A stretch of 64,000 bases of DNA from Danxiaibacter sp048498555 (GTDB taxonomy: Bacteria > Bacteroidota > Bacteroidia > Chitinophagales > Chitinophagaceae): the NCBI GenBank assembly GCA_048498555.1, contig JBEHXT010000015.1, forward strand, positions 83,184 through 147,183, given 5' to 3'. The notes below the pieces were generated by a model. That model was not told the origin of the DNA. It did no database searches and worked only from the letters and a program-made list of their open reading frames with translations. Shown piece after piece: positions 33,745 through 42,541 of the stretch (positions are counted from its first letter, which is position 1; each line of letters begins with the position of its first letter). Position numbers and translations under genes: made by a program.

Positions 33745-35130
33745 ATGGATGTTGAAATCTTATCAAGGATACAGTTCGCGTTTACTATCTCTTTCCATTA
33801 CATTTATCCTCCTCTTAGTATTGGCCTTGGGTTAAACATGGTGCTGATGGAGGGAATGTTTCTTAAAACCGGAAACCCCTTATTTGAGAAACAGACAAGG
33901 TTCTTCACAAAAATTTTCGCACTCATTTTTGGCGTAGGTGTGGCAACGGGCATAGTAATGGAATTTGAATTTGGCACCAATTGGGCAACCTATTCAAAAT
34001 ACGTCGGGGATGTTTTTGGCAGTGCACTCGCGGCTGAAGGTATTTTCGCCTTTGCACTGGAGAGCGGTTTTTTGGGTGTATTGTTGTTTGGATGGAACAA
34101 GGTATCTCCAAAAGTGCATTTTTTTTCAACCATTATGGTTACGCTCGGCTCTATGTTTTCGGCCATTTGGATAGTGGTCGCCAATAGCTGGCAGCAAACT
34201 CCCGCAGGTTATCATATTGTGGGGGAAGGAATAGAGGCTAGAGCTGAGATAACTGATTTTTGGGCTATGGTATTCAATCCCTCATCCGTTGAAAGAGTTG
34301 TTCATGTCTGGATCGGCGCGTTCCTGGCAGGGTCATTCTTAGTCATGAGCATAGCTGCCTATTATATTATTAAAGGCCGTCACCTGGATTTTGCGCGGAA
34401 GTCGTTCGTCATAGGCATGAGTGTAGGGCTTCTTTCCGCTTATGCGCAATTATTCAGCGGGCATAAAGCAGCTGATGTTGTGGCTAATTATCAGCCTGCA
34501 AAGCTCGCCGCAATGGAAGGGCATTTTGACAGCAGCTCGCGCGCAGATATGTACTTGTTTGGTTACATTAACACACGTGATGAAAAAACAAACGGAATAT
34601 CAATTCCCGGTGGATTGAGTTTTCTTACGCACTACGATTTTAACGCTCCTGTAAAGGGATTGAAAGCTTTTAAGCCCGAAGACCGCCCCGGCTCTCTGAA
34701 TATTGTGTTTCAGTCATATCATATCATGATTGCGGTTGGTGTGGCAATGATTGTACTTACCACATGGGCGTTTGTACTTTATCGTCGTAAAAAACTATTT
34801 GAAAAAAAATGGTTGATGCACGTTTTTATGTGGAGCGTTTTGCTGCCGCAGATTGGCAACCAGGTTGGTTGGTACACTGCAGAAACAGGCAGGCAGCCCT
34901 GGGTTGTTTATGGATTGTTGAGAACCAGTGATGCGCTGTCTGCCTCTGTTACAGCAAACCAGGTTGTTTTTTCGCTGATCATGTTCACATTGGTGTATGC
35001 GTTGTTGTTTATATTGTTTCTCTATCTTTTAAACAAGAAGATTCAGCATGGGCCCGAAGGGCTTGCAGAAGAAATGCATAGCCCTCATTTAGAAGAAATA
35101 GCTGAAAATTTCGAGACACATCATTTGTGA
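33745..35130 (+). CDS. cydA: Cytochrome bd ubiquinol oxidase subunit I
   Basis: A 461-residue inner-membrane protein that carries the b558, b595 and d hemes and oxidises quinol with O2. The N-terminal RIQFAFTISFHYIYPPLSIGL has the His18 ligand; ATGIVMEFEFGTNW, the VHVWIGAFLAG helix with a second His, and the quinol/heme motif TAETGRQPWVVYG are all present. The Q-loop is short. It heads a cydAB pair, with a 163-bp spacer that is unusual for cydAB and holds heptad arrays. It gives high-affinity respiration at low oxygen. Confidence 0.97.
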   Translation: MDVEILSRIQFAFTISFHYIYPPLSIGLGLNMVLMEGMFLKTGNPLFEKQTRFFTKIFALIFGVGVATGIVMEFEFGTNWATYSKYVGDVFGSALAAEGIFAFALESGFLGVLLFGWNKVSPKVHFFSTIMVTLGSMFSAIWIVVANSWQQTPAGYHIVGEGIEARAEITDFWAMVFNPSSVERVVHVWIGAFLAGSFLVMSIAAYYIIKGRHLDFARKSFVIGMSVGLLSAYAQLFSGHKAADVVANYQPAKLAAMEGHFDSSSRADMYLFGYINTRDEKTNGISIPGGLSFLTHYDFNAPVKGLKAFKPEDRPGSLNIVFQSYHIMIAVGVAMIVLTTWAFVLYRRKKLFEKKWLMHVFMWSVLLPQIGNQVGWYTAETGRQPWVVYGLLRTSDALSASVTANQVVFSLIMFTLVYALLFILFLYLLNKKIQHGPEGLAEEMHSPHLEEIAENFETHHL

Positions 35131-35186
35131 ATGTATGATGTTCGGTGCAGGTGCGATTAATTACGAATTATGAAGCATGGGGTACG
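35131..35186. repeat. Degenerate heptad run after the cydA stop codon, 8 units
   Basis: Eight 7-nt units, most ending TATG, TACG or CATG (ATGTATG, AATTACG, AATTATG, AAGCATG, GGGTACG). It starts on the base after the TGA stop. The register is convincing, the word only partly. Confidence 0.4.
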
Positions 35187-35250
35187 CAGGAGTAGCAGGT
35201 TGATTTTATAGTAAAACTGTTACTTGTGCTAAGGGTGATAAAGGATGTAA

Positions 35251-35292
35251 AATTTCAAATCTCAAATTTTAAATCTCAAATTTCAAATCGCC
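35251..35292. repeat. Heptad array (AATYTCA type), 6 units ending at the cydB start codon
   Basis: AATTTCA, AATCTCA, AATTTTA, AATCTCA, AATTTCA, AATCGCC in perfect register; one base separates it from ATG 35294. Confidence 0.75.
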
Positions 35293-35293
35293 A

Positions 35294-36328
35294 ATGGCTA
35301 CATTCTTAGGTATAGACTACGCAACCTGGTGGTATCTTGTGGTTGGGGCATGTTTTACCGGCTATGCAATACTTGACGGTTTTGATCTTGGAGCCGGTGC
35401 GGTGCATTTATTTCTCAAGAAAGAAGAAAGCAGAAGGATTGCACTGAATGCCATCGGGCCGATTTGGGATGGCAATGAAGTGTGGCTGGTAATTGGCGGA
35501 GGTGCGTTGTTTGCCGGATTCCCCAAGGTATACGCCTCTGTTTTTTCGGCCTTTTACATTCCGTTCTATTTGTTTCTTGTCGCATTGATATTTCGTGCCA
35601 TCTCAATAGAATTCCGCAGCAAAGAACCGATGATCTGGTGGCGTAAAATGTGGGATGTCAGCTACTGTGTCTCCAGTATGGTAATCGCTTTTGCACTTGG
35701 CCTTGTGCTGGGAAATGTACTGCTTGGCCTGGCGATTGATAAGGAAGGAAACTATACCGGTTCTACCTGGGATTTTGTGAATCCTTATTCATTGCTTGTA
35801 GGCGCAACAACGCTTGCATTGTTTATGATGCATGGCGCCATCTACCTTGTGATGAAAACAGAAAAGCGGCTGTACACGCGGCTTACCGTCATTGTAAAAA
35901 ACACTACAATAACTTTCGCTATTACTATTTTGTTGCTAAGCTTTTACACATTGCTCTATGTGCCACATTTATCACACCGCATCAAAGAAAATCCGTGGTT
36001 GTTTTTTGTACCCGTTACCATGGTGCTTGCTATCGCTAACATTACCAGAAATATTTCGCGGCAAAAATACCGGTACGCGTTCTTATCATCATCAGTGGTC
36101 ATAAGCCTCTTGTTGATTATTGTTGCCGTAGAACTCTATCCAAACCTCGTTATATCAACCATAGATCCGGCGTATGACCTCACCGTAAGCAATGCTTCTT
36201 CATCTGAAAAGAGTCTCGGTATAATGCTGACGGTCGCTGCAATAGGTGTGCCCCTGGTAGCCCTTTATACAACCTTTGTGTTCTGGACATTCAAGGGCAA
36301 AGTAAAGCTTGATGAAATGAGTTATTAG
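35294..36328 (+). CDS. cydB: Cytochrome bd ubiquinol oxidase subunit II
   Basis: A 344-residue inner-membrane protein with about eight or nine helices. The diagnostic start ATWWYLVVGACFTGYAILDGFDLGAGAVHLF and GPIWDGNEVWLVIGGGALFAGFP are both present, as is FRAISIEFRSK. It pairs with CydA in the oxidase. No CydX-like micropeptide is evident after it; the ethanolamine permease gene begins about 100 bp later. Confidence 0.97.
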   Translation: MATFLGIDYATWWYLVVGACFTGYAILDGFDLGAGAVHLFLKKEESRRIALNAIGPIWDGNEVWLVIGGGALFAGFPKVYASVFSAFYIPFYLFLVALIFRAISIEFRSKEPMIWWRKMWDVSYCVSSMVIAFALGLVLGNVLLGLAIDKEGNYTGSTWDFVNPYSLLVGATTLALFMMHGAIYLVMKTEKRLYTRLTVIVKNTTITFAITILLLSFYTLLYVPHLSHRIKENPWLFFVPVTMVLAIANITRNISRQKYRYAFLSSSVVISLLLIIVAVELYPNLVISTIDPAYDLTVSNASSSEKSLGIMLTVAAIGVPLVALYTTFVFWTFKGKVKLDEMSY

Positions 36329-36429
36329 CCTTTAACTTTCTAATGATTTTATATGTAGATAGACATCCTGTTATATATCGCTTACTGTCTTTTTTTGTTA
36401 TCTTACGTATTACACCACATCTACTGCCT

Positions 36430-37764
36430 ATGTCCTCACCATCTCCATCGCTCAAAAGAGTCCTTAAGCCTGCGCATCTGTGGGCCATTGCTGTCGGCCT
36501 GGTCATTTCAGGCGAATATTTCGGTTGGAATTATGGATGGGGAGTAGCCGGTACTATCGGCTTTCTTATCGCAACGCTTATTGTTACGGTATTGTATGTC
36601 ACGTTTATTTTCAGTTTTACGGAGTTAACTACATCTATACCACATGCAGGAGGGCCTTTTGCTTATGCATGTAAAGCCTTTGGGCCTTTGGGCGGCGTTG
36701 TGGCCGGCTATGCAACACTGGTGGAGTTTGTGTTTGCGCCACCGGCAATTGCCTTTGCATTAGGAAGCTATGTTCACTTTTTATATCCTGCTATCGCCGT
36801 GAAATATACTGCAGTTGGTTGTTATGTATTGTTTACGCTGATCAATATGCTTGGCATTAAAGAATCGGCAATTTTTACGTTGATTGTAACCATTCTCGCT
36901 GTCGGAGAACTGCTGATGTTTATGGGTATAGTCGCGCCGCATTTCAGCATGCAGAATTTCACTGCAAATAATGCTCATTTTGGATTGGCTGGCGTGTTTG
37001 CAGCGTTGCCATTTGCTGTATGGCTATACCTCGGTATAGAAGGCGTGGCAATGGTTGCAGAAGAAGTGCATGACCCGCAACGGAATATACCTAAAGGATA
37101 TATCTGGGGAATCGCAACGCTGGTATTGCTGGCATTGGGCGTGATGATATTTAGCGGGGGAATTGGCGATTGGCGAAAGCTAAGTGCTATGGATTATCCA
37201 TTGCCTGAGTCAATCAGTATGGTGCTTGGCAAAACGAATAGCTGGACGAAATTTTTTGCCGGTATAGGTTTGTTTGGATTGATCGCTTCTTTTCATGGGC
37301 TTATCATCGGTTATTCGCGGCAAATATTTGCACTGGCACGGAGCGGATTTTTGCCAACGGGGCTTGCAAAGGTGAGCAGACGATTTCGCACGCCAGACAG
37401 GGCGTTAATCGCCGGAGGTGTTGTTGGGCTCATATCTATTTTTACAGGTACTACGGATAAAGTGATTATTCTTTCAGCACTGGGCGCAGTATTTATGTAT
37501 TGCATCAGTATGATAAGCCTGCTCGTATGGAAAAAGAAACAACCTGTTGCCGCACAAAGTTTTAAAACACCATTGTATCCTTATTTACCATTGATCGCTT
37601 TGGTCCTGTCCGTTATTTGTCTTATTGCAATTATCTGGTATAATTTATTGTTGGGCCTTGTCTTTTTTTCAGGACTGGCAATAGTTATTATGATCTTTGT
37701 ATTGCTGGGAAAGCATCAGGATGAAGTGACCGACGACATGCTTGTCGAGGAGATAATGGCTTAA
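36430..37764 (+). CDS. eat: Ethanolamine permease (APC superfamily)
   Basis: A 444-residue, 12-helix transporter starting MSSPSPSLKRVLKPAHLWAIAVGLVISGEYFGWNYGWGVAGTIG, a beginning characteristic of ethanolamine permeases. Further motifs are TSIPHAGGPFAYACKAFGPLGG and LYLGIEGVAMVAEEVHDPQRNIPKGY. The position directly upstream of eutB and eutC supports the substrate. An in-frame start at 36343 would add a 29-residue extension lying close behind cydB and is less likely. It brings ethanolamine from lipid breakdown into the cell. Confidence 0.9.
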   Translation: MSSPSPSLKRVLKPAHLWAIAVGLVISGEYFGWNYGWGVAGTIGFLIATLIVTVLYVTFIFSFTELTTSIPHAGGPFAYACKAFGPLGGVVAGYATLVEFVFAPPAIAFALGSYVHFLYPAIAVKYTAVGCYVLFTLINMLGIKESAIFTLIVTILAVGELLMFMGIVAPHFSMQNFTANNAHFGLAGVFAALPFAVWLYLGIEGVAMVAEEVHDPQRNIPKGYIWGIATLVLLALGVMIFSGGIGDWRKLSAMDYPLPESISMVLGKTNSWTKFFAGIGLFGLIASFHGLIIGYSRQIFALARSGFLPTGLAKVSRRFRTPDRALIAGGVVGLISIFTGTTDKVIILSALGAVFMYCISMISLLVWKKKQPVAAQSFKTPLYPYLPLIALVLSVICLIAIIWYNLLLGLVFFSGLAIVIMIFVLLGKHQDEVTDDMLVEEIMA

Positions 37765-37776
37765 AGAATAAATGCT

Positions 37777-39156
37777 ATGGCATATAAATACACCATTCAT
37801 CAACAAACCTATACGTTCAGCGATCTTAAAACGTTAATGGCCAGGGCAACGCCGTTTAGAAGCGGTGATGCGCTGGCGGGGCTTGCTGCGGATACATACA
37901 TGGAACGTGTGGCTGCGCAAATGGCATTGGCTGATCTTCCCTTGAAAACATTTTTGAACGAAGTAGTGATCCCGTACGAGAAAGATGAAGTAACCCGGCT
38001 GATCATTGACGGCCATAACGCAGCCGTGTTTTCGCAGATCGCTCATTTTACGGTTGGTGGATTAAGAGACTGGTTGTTAAGTGATGAGGCCGATGCGCAT
38101 ATGCTAAGCATTGTACGTTCAGCCTTTACGCCAGAAATGGTTGCAGCTGTTTGTAAGGTTATGAGGAACCAGGATCTGATTAGTGTCAGCCGCAAATGTG
38201 AGGTAGTAACACGTTTCAGAAATACGCTGGGGTTAAAGGGAAGGTTTTCAGTAAGGCTTCAGCCAAATCATCCGACCGATGACCCCAAAGGCGTGGCTGC
38301 AAGTATTGTAGACGGTTTGCTGTATGGAAGCGGCGATGCAGTTATCGGCATTAATCCTGCAACAGATAATCCCGCTGCAGTAAACAGGCTATTGCACATG
38401 TTGGATAACCTCCGTGTGAAATATGATATTCCGGTTCAATCCTGTGTGTTATGCCATCTTACCACAACACTCGAACTGGTAAACGCCAATGCGCCCGTGG
38501 ATCTTGTATTTCAGTCGATCGGAGGGACGGAAAAAACAAACAGCAGCTTTGGTATTTCATTATCTCTGCTGGAGGAAGCGTATGAAGCCGGGCTTTCACT
38601 TGGCAGAGGGACCGTTGGCAATAATTTGATGTATTTTGAAACGGGGCAGGGGAGCTCACTATCGGCCAACGCACATGAAGGTGTTGATCAGCAAACTTGC
38701 GAGGCAAGAGCTTATGCCGTTGCTGCTAAATTCAATCCTTTGCTAGTGAATTCTGTTGTTGGATTTATTGGCCCTGAGTATTTGTATGATGGAAAGCAAA
38801 TTATCCGCGCTGCGCTTGAAGATCATTTCTGCGCAAAACTGCTGGGTTTGCCAATGGGAGTGGATGTTTGTTATACCAATCATGCTGAAGCTGACCAGGA
38901 TGATATGGATAACCTGCTTACTTTACTCGGTGTGGCAGGTTGTAATTTTGTTATGGGTGTTCCTGGCGCGGATGATATCATGTTGAATTACCAGTCAACT
39001 TCTTTTCATGATGCCTTATACTTACGTAAAGTATTAGGGTTGAGGCCCGCTCCTGAGTTTGAGCAATGGTTAGTTGGCCAGCAGATCATGGATGAAGCAG
39101 GGCAACAATTACCTCCCGGAGAAACACATAAAATGCTTATAAACGCGCTCCTTTAA
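37777..39156 (+). CDS. eutB: Ethanolamine ammonia-lyase large subunit
   Basis: A 459-residue subunit with the TIM-barrel active site of the coenzyme-B12-dependent lyase that turns ethanolamine into acetaldehyde and ammonia. Seen segments are LGLKGRFSVRLQPNHPTDDPKGVAAS, GDAVIGINPATDN, QSIGGTEKTNSSFGISLSLL, YFETGQGSSLSANAHEGVDQQTCEARAYA and GVAGCNFVMGVPGADDIMLNYQSTSFHD. It starts 12 bp after the permease. No carboxysome-like shell genes, so acetaldehyde is handled in the open cytoplasm. Confidence 0.97.
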   Translation: MAYKYTIHQQTYTFSDLKTLMARATPFRSGDALAGLAADTYMERVAAQMALADLPLKTFLNEVVIPYEKDEVTRLIIDGHNAAVFSQIAHFTVGGLRDWLLSDEADAHMLSIVRSAFTPEMVAAVCKVMRNQDLISVSRKCEVVTRFRNTLGLKGRFSVRLQPNHPTDDPKGVAASIVDGLLYGSGDAVIGINPATDNPAAVNRLLHMLDNLRVKYDIPVQSCVLCHLTTTLELVNANAPVDLVFQSIGGTEKTNSSFGISLSLLEEAYEAGLSLGRGTVGNNLMYFETGQGSSLSANAHEGVDQQTCEARAYAVAAKFNPLLVNSVVGFIGPEYLYDGKQIIRAALEDHFCAKLLGLPMGVDVCYTNHAEADQDDMDNLLTLLGVAGCNFVMGVPGADDIMLNYQSTSFHDALYLRKVLGLRPAPEFEQWLVGQQIMDEAGQQLPPGETHKMLINALL

Positions 39157-39173
39157 ATTAACTGTTAGCAACA

Positions 39174-39929
39174 ATGCCGGAAGACCAGGTAATAAAAACA
39201 GATCAGTGGAGTTCACTGAAAGCATTTACCAACGCGCGTATCGCTTTGGGAAGGACTGGTACTGCCGTTCCGTTAAATGAGTCTTTGCTGTTTAAACTGG
39301 CTCATGCACAGGCACGGGATGCGGTGTATTCAACTTTGCATACCGAAGCATTACAGGAAGGATTACAAACACTACAGCTCTCATCATACATACTTCACAC
39401 GCAGGCGCGTGAAAGAATGATCTATCTGCAAAGGCCTGATTTTGGACGAATGCTTGATGACGCCTCGGCTCATGTGTTGGAACAAGATGCCGGCGGCTAT
39501 GACCTTGTAATTATTATTGCAGATGGGTTATCGGCAACGGCTGTAAATGAGCATGCAGTACCTTTGTTGCAATTACTTTGTCCTTTGCTTCAAAAAGAAA
39601 ATATTTCATTGTCGCCAGTGATTTTGTTGGCCCAGGGAAGGGTTGCAGCGGGAGATGAAGTTGGTGCTTTACTTCGTGCGCGGATTTCATTAATGCTGAT
39701 TGGTGAGCGGCCGGGCTTGACATCGCCCGATAGTATGGGCGCTTATCTTACTTATGCACCGCAAAAGGGTTTTACGGATGAGCGGCGGAATTGCATATCA
39801 AATATCCGCCCGGAAGGGTTACCATACGGCAGTGCGTGTGAAAAAATATTTTACCTCATAAAAGAATCGTTACGGTTAAAGCTTTCAGGAATTGGCCTGA
39901 AAGACAATACAATGTTGCTACATAGCTGA
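39174..39929 (+). CDS. eutC: Ethanolamine ammonia-lyase small subunit
   Basis: A 251-residue subunit that completes the B12 binding site. The start of the folded part, NARIALGRTGTAVPLNESLLFKLAHAQARDAVY, and the late segment RNCISNIRPEGLPYGSACEKIFYLIKESLR are characteristic. It follows eutB by 17 bp and ends the unit at a terminator. No reactivating factor (eutA) or acetaldehyde dehydrogenase gene is in the window. Confidence 0.96.
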   Translation: MPEDQVIKTDQWSSLKAFTNARIALGRTGTAVPLNESLLFKLAHAQARDAVYSTLHTEALQEGLQTLQLSSYILHTQARERMIYLQRPDFGRMLDDASAHVLEQDAGGYDLVIIIADGLSATAVNEHAVPLLQLLCPLLQKENISLSPVILLAQGRVAAGDEVGALLRARISLMLIGERPGLTSPDSMGAYLTYAPQKGFTDERRNCISNIRPEGLPYGSACEKIFYLIKESLRLKLSGIGLKDNTMLLHS

Positions 39930-39937
39930 TTTATTTC

Positions 39938-39979
39938 AAAAAAAACAAACGGTTAGTGTTAGTCCGTATCGTTTTTTTT
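39938..39979 (+). terminator. Rho-independent terminator of the eut genes
   Basis: An A-rich arm ending ACGG pairs with CCGT followed by ATCG and eight T, loop TTAGTGTTAGT, 9 nt after eutC. Confidence 0.75.
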
Positions 39980-40345
39980 ATTAAACTCGCAGTATCAAAT
40001 TAACTTATACAAGTTGTTTATTCTTTTTACTTGTATACAATTCTTCGCTTGCAGTTTGCTATCTGATTTTATTGAATAACATGTACTCCGCTTTGCCACT
40101 GGTTGCGTAAGGCAAGTGTGCCCTGCTGCGTTATGCTGGTACGCTTACCCGCCCTTGTTGTATGGATGCATGAAGATGTTGCTGGCCAGTCATGCCGGTT
40201 TATGCCGCTATGCCTGCCACTTTAAGATAGGGTATTCATTACGGTTTTGTTATAGTCTGATCGTAAAACATACTCAATGATGTACTGCACACGTGCAGTT
40301 TGTTGTTAAGTGTTAGTCGTTGGTGTTCTCACCAACGAATTTTTA
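39980..40345 (+). ncRNA. Intergenic stretch with an orphan terminator; candidate small RNA
   Basis: No protein gene recognised in this part of the 577-bp spacer. An inverted repeat TATACAAGT-N14-ACTTGTATA lies at 40006-40037, with TTGTATACAA palindromic in its right half. Further on, ACTGCAC/GTGCAGT sits near 40284-40299. At 40317-40338 a perfect 9-bp stem TCGTTGGTG/CACCAACGA with loop TTCT and following ATTTTT is a clear terminator although no gene ends there. A plus-strand transcript of about 250-340 nt would explain it; this is inference. Confidence 0.35.
40317..40344 (+). terminator. Orphan rho-independent terminator
   Basis: Perfect 9-bp stem TCGTTGGTG/CACCAACGA, loop TTCT, tail ATTTTTAAG. 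It is 390 nt beyond eutC and in the wrong orientation for the minus-strand gene at 40507. Confidence 0.65.
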
Positions 40346-40418
40346 AGAAATTGAGCGCTTCAATAGTAGGTCAAAAAACGCACAGGTGGGAGTGTCAGTG
40401 GTTTGATGCTTGTTATTT

Positions 40419-40453
40419 GCTTTGAGCTTTAAGCTTTGTTCTTTTCGCTTTGC
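40419..40453. repeat. Heptad array (GCTTTRA type), 5 units
   Basis: GCTTTGA, GCTTTAA, GCTTTGT, TCTTTTC, GCTTTGC in register, downstream of the minus-strand gene and beyond its terminator. Confidence 0.55.
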
Positions 40454-40458
40454 TGAAA

Positions 40459-40487
40459 TAAAAAAAGCCCGGCGATGCCAGGCTTTC
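40459..40487 (-). terminator. Rho-independent terminator of the secreted Cys protein gene
   Basis: On the minus strand AAAGCCTGG, loop CATCG, CCGGGCTTT with a long T tail, 20 nt past the stop codon. Confidence 0.8.
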
Positions 40488-40506
40488 GAAATCATTATGT
40501 TACGTG

Positions 40507-40899
40507 TTAAGATTTTGCTTTGACTTCGCTTACAACTATACCCTGCAAGCCACCTCTTTCAGACACAGCACCAGTTACTGTAACTTGTTCTCCGGCATGT
40601 TTTTTTGCTTCGGCATAAGCATCTTTCTTATCATGGTTTTCCACCAACAGATAAACTTTACCATCGCTGGTTAAAATACCCATTGGAGATCCTCCACTGA
40701 TGCAGGATGATGCACAATCTTTATGATCAGGCCCATGCGCCCCCTTAGCCATATAGCAGGCCATATCCAGTACTTCGCCGGAAATAGTCTTTCCGCCACC
40801 GGATTTGTCACCCTGGGCAAATGATGTAACGGAAGACATGGCAAGGCAAACTGAAAGTATTCCTGTAATCTTTGTAAAGCGTGAAACAATGTTTTTCAT
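40507..40899 (-). CDS. Small secreted protein with a conserved His/Cys motif
   Basis: A 130-residue exported protein with a signal peptide ending SFAQ. The core is KTISGEVLDMACYMAKGAHGPDHKDCASSCISGGSPMGILTSDGKVYLLVE, with a Cys after GEVLDMA and a later CxxxC (CASSC), plus two His between them. The end resembles an OB-like beta barrel (AGEQVTVTGAVSERGGLQGIVVSEV). Similar short proteins are known by annotation in Bacteroidota and Acidobacteria, without a function I can name. The Cys/His cluster could bind metal or heme. Own terminator; monocistronic. Confidence 0.75.
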   Translation of the reverse strand: MKNIVSRFTKITGILSVCLAMSSVTSFAQGDKSGGGKTISGEVLDMACYMAKGAHGPDHKDCASSCISGGSPMGILTSDGKVYLLVENHDKKDAYAEAKKHAGEQVTVTGAVSERGGLQGIVVSEVKAKS

Positions 40900-40985
40900 G
40901 GCAATCTATTTACTGTTTGTTGATTAATGATGACCATTAAATATACTACAAATGCTTCATTATAAGAATTAAAATAGAACAGAAG

Positions 40986-42305
40986 TTACAAGTCGTTCAA
41001 TCGCTTATTCATATCTTTTTTCAGAAAATCGATTTTTGCCTGGCCAATACGCTGGGCGCCGTAAATGCCTGAATGCCCGCTGAAATAGTACGCCGTAAAA
41101 CAAGCCACGGCGTAATAAAGAATATTGTTAGATCCGAACAGTTCAATCCCCATGATGGTGCAGGCTATAGGTGTGTTTGTCGCGCCCGCGAAAACGGCTA
41201 TAAAGCCAAGGCCGGCCATCAGGTCGATGGGCGCATTTGTAACAGCACCTATTGCATTTCCCAAAGCTGCGCCAATAAAAAACAATGGTGTAACTTCTCC
41301 ACCTTTAAAGCCCATCCCAAGTGTTACCGCTGTAAACAGCAGTTTCCAGAACCAGCTCCAATAAGTTGCGCCGCCTTCTTTAAAGCAGGATATGATACTA
41401 ACAGAAGCCGGATTGGGGTTGGATACACCAAGGCCAAGATAGCTATCGGTTTGCAAAATGAACGTAAGTAGTATGATAATGCAACCGCCAATTGCTGGTA
41501 TTAGCCACTTGTATGGAACGTATTTGTTGGCAGTCTTTTTTATTCCGTGTGATAGTTGCGAAAAGAAATAGCCTGCAAGCCCGAACAGCACGCCTGCAAA
41601 AATAGATTTGACCAACAAGGGGAGGTCTACATGAAGAAAAGGCAGGTAGGCATGATGGTTATCTACGAACAAAATGTGGTATTCTGTATGATGAATGCCC
41701 CAGGCTGTGCAAGTGGCATCGGCAAGTAAAGCTGCAATAAAGCAGGGCACTAATGCAGTATGTTTTATACTGCCTAAAGCAAGTACTTCCATCGCGAAAA
41801 TAGTTCCCGTAACAGGCGTGCCGAATACAGCGCCGAAGCCTGCTGCAACACCTGTCATTAAAAGGATACTCAGGTCTTGTCGTTGTAATTTAATGATCCG
41901 TGCATATAGGTTGGCAATGCTTCCGCCCATTTGTACGGCTGTGCCCTCGCGGCCCGCGGAGCCGCCAAACAAATGTGTGATAAGTGTGCCAAGCAAAACC
42001 AACGGCGTCATGATTGCAGGAACGCCTTTTCGGGGTTCGTGTATTTCGTCGATAATAAGATTGTTGCCCGCTTCACTTTCCTTACCAAGGTAACAGTACA
42101 TTAAATAAATGATGATACCGGCAATGGGCAGCAGGTATAATAACCAGGGATGTATGTGCCTGTATTCGGTGACCTGTTCAAGGCCCCACAGAAAAAATGC
42201 AACCACAGACCCAATGCAAAAAGCCAGCGGCAATACAATAACGGTCCATTTTAATAAGTGCGAGAAAACAAAAAAATGTTCGAATGAATATTTGCGTTTG
42301 TCCAT
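40986..42305 (-). CDS. ClC-family chloride channel or antiporter
   Basis: A 439-residue inner-membrane protein with about ten or more helices. The selectivity motif GGSAGREGTAVQMGG keeps the gating glutamate (Glu120, GREGT), and the third motif GGEVTPLFFIGAALGNAIG is present. The retained glutamate suits either an H+/Cl- antiporter or a gated channel, as for fluoride or chloride handling. Fluoride-specific CLC-F proteins lack the GREGP Arg pattern, so chloride is favoured. A Fur-box-like palindrome lies 24 nt upstream. Confidence 0.88.
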   Translation of the reverse strand: MDKRKYSFEHFFVFSHLLKWTVIVLPLAFCIGSVVAFFLWGLEQVTEYRHIHPWLLYLLPIAGIIIYLMYCYLGKESEAGNNLIIDEIHEPRKGVPAIMTPLVLLGTLITHLFGGSAGREGTAVQMGGSIANLYARIIKLQRQDLSILLMTGVAAGFGAVFGTPVTGTIFAMEVLALGSIKHTALVPCFIAALLADATCTAWGIHHTEYHILFVDNHHAYLPFLHVDLPLLVKSIFAGVLFGLAGYFFSQLSHGIKKTANKYVPYKWLIPAIGGCIIILLTFILQTDSYLGLGVSNPNPASVSIISCFKEGGATYWSWFWKLLFTAVTLGMGFKGGEVTPLFFIGAALGNAIGAVTNAPIDLMAGLGFIAVFAGATNTPIACTIMGIELFGSNNILYYAVACFTAYYFSGHSGIYGAQRIGQAKIDFLKKDMNKRLNDL

Positions 42306-42328
42306 AAATGCCTACAATATGCCTGTTA

Positions 42329-42343
42329 AAATGATAATCATTT
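42329..42343. promoter_or_regulatory. Fur-box-like palindrome upstream of the ClC gene
   Basis: AAATGATAATCATTT is a perfect 7-1-7 palindrome whose core ATGATAATCAT equals the centre of the enterobacterial Fur consensus. Whether this organism's Fur-type regulator uses that sequence is unknown. Confidence 0.4.
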
Positions 42344-42444
42344 CATAACGTAGGCGCCATCAGCAATAAGCGGTTGATAAGGAAGACACCATTTCCTGTA
42401 AAAGGTAAAAGTAAATTTTTTTTCAAATGGATGATATTTTTTTA

Positions 42445-42520
42445 ATTGACAATTGAAAATGGGTATAGCTGGGAAAGAACAATTTACAAATGAGGCCGTT
42501 TTCAATTTTCAATTATCATA
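42445..42520. repeat. Opposed short heptad arms (ATTGAMA and TTTTCAA)
   Basis: ATTGACA, ATTGAAA, ATGGGTA at 42445-42465 face TTTTCAA, TTTTCAA, TTATCAT at 42499-42519, the reverse complement. They could fold together around a 33-nt loop just upstream of the oxidase gene. Confidence 0.5.
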
Positions 42521-42541
42521 ACATTTTTGTTTATTTGGAAT

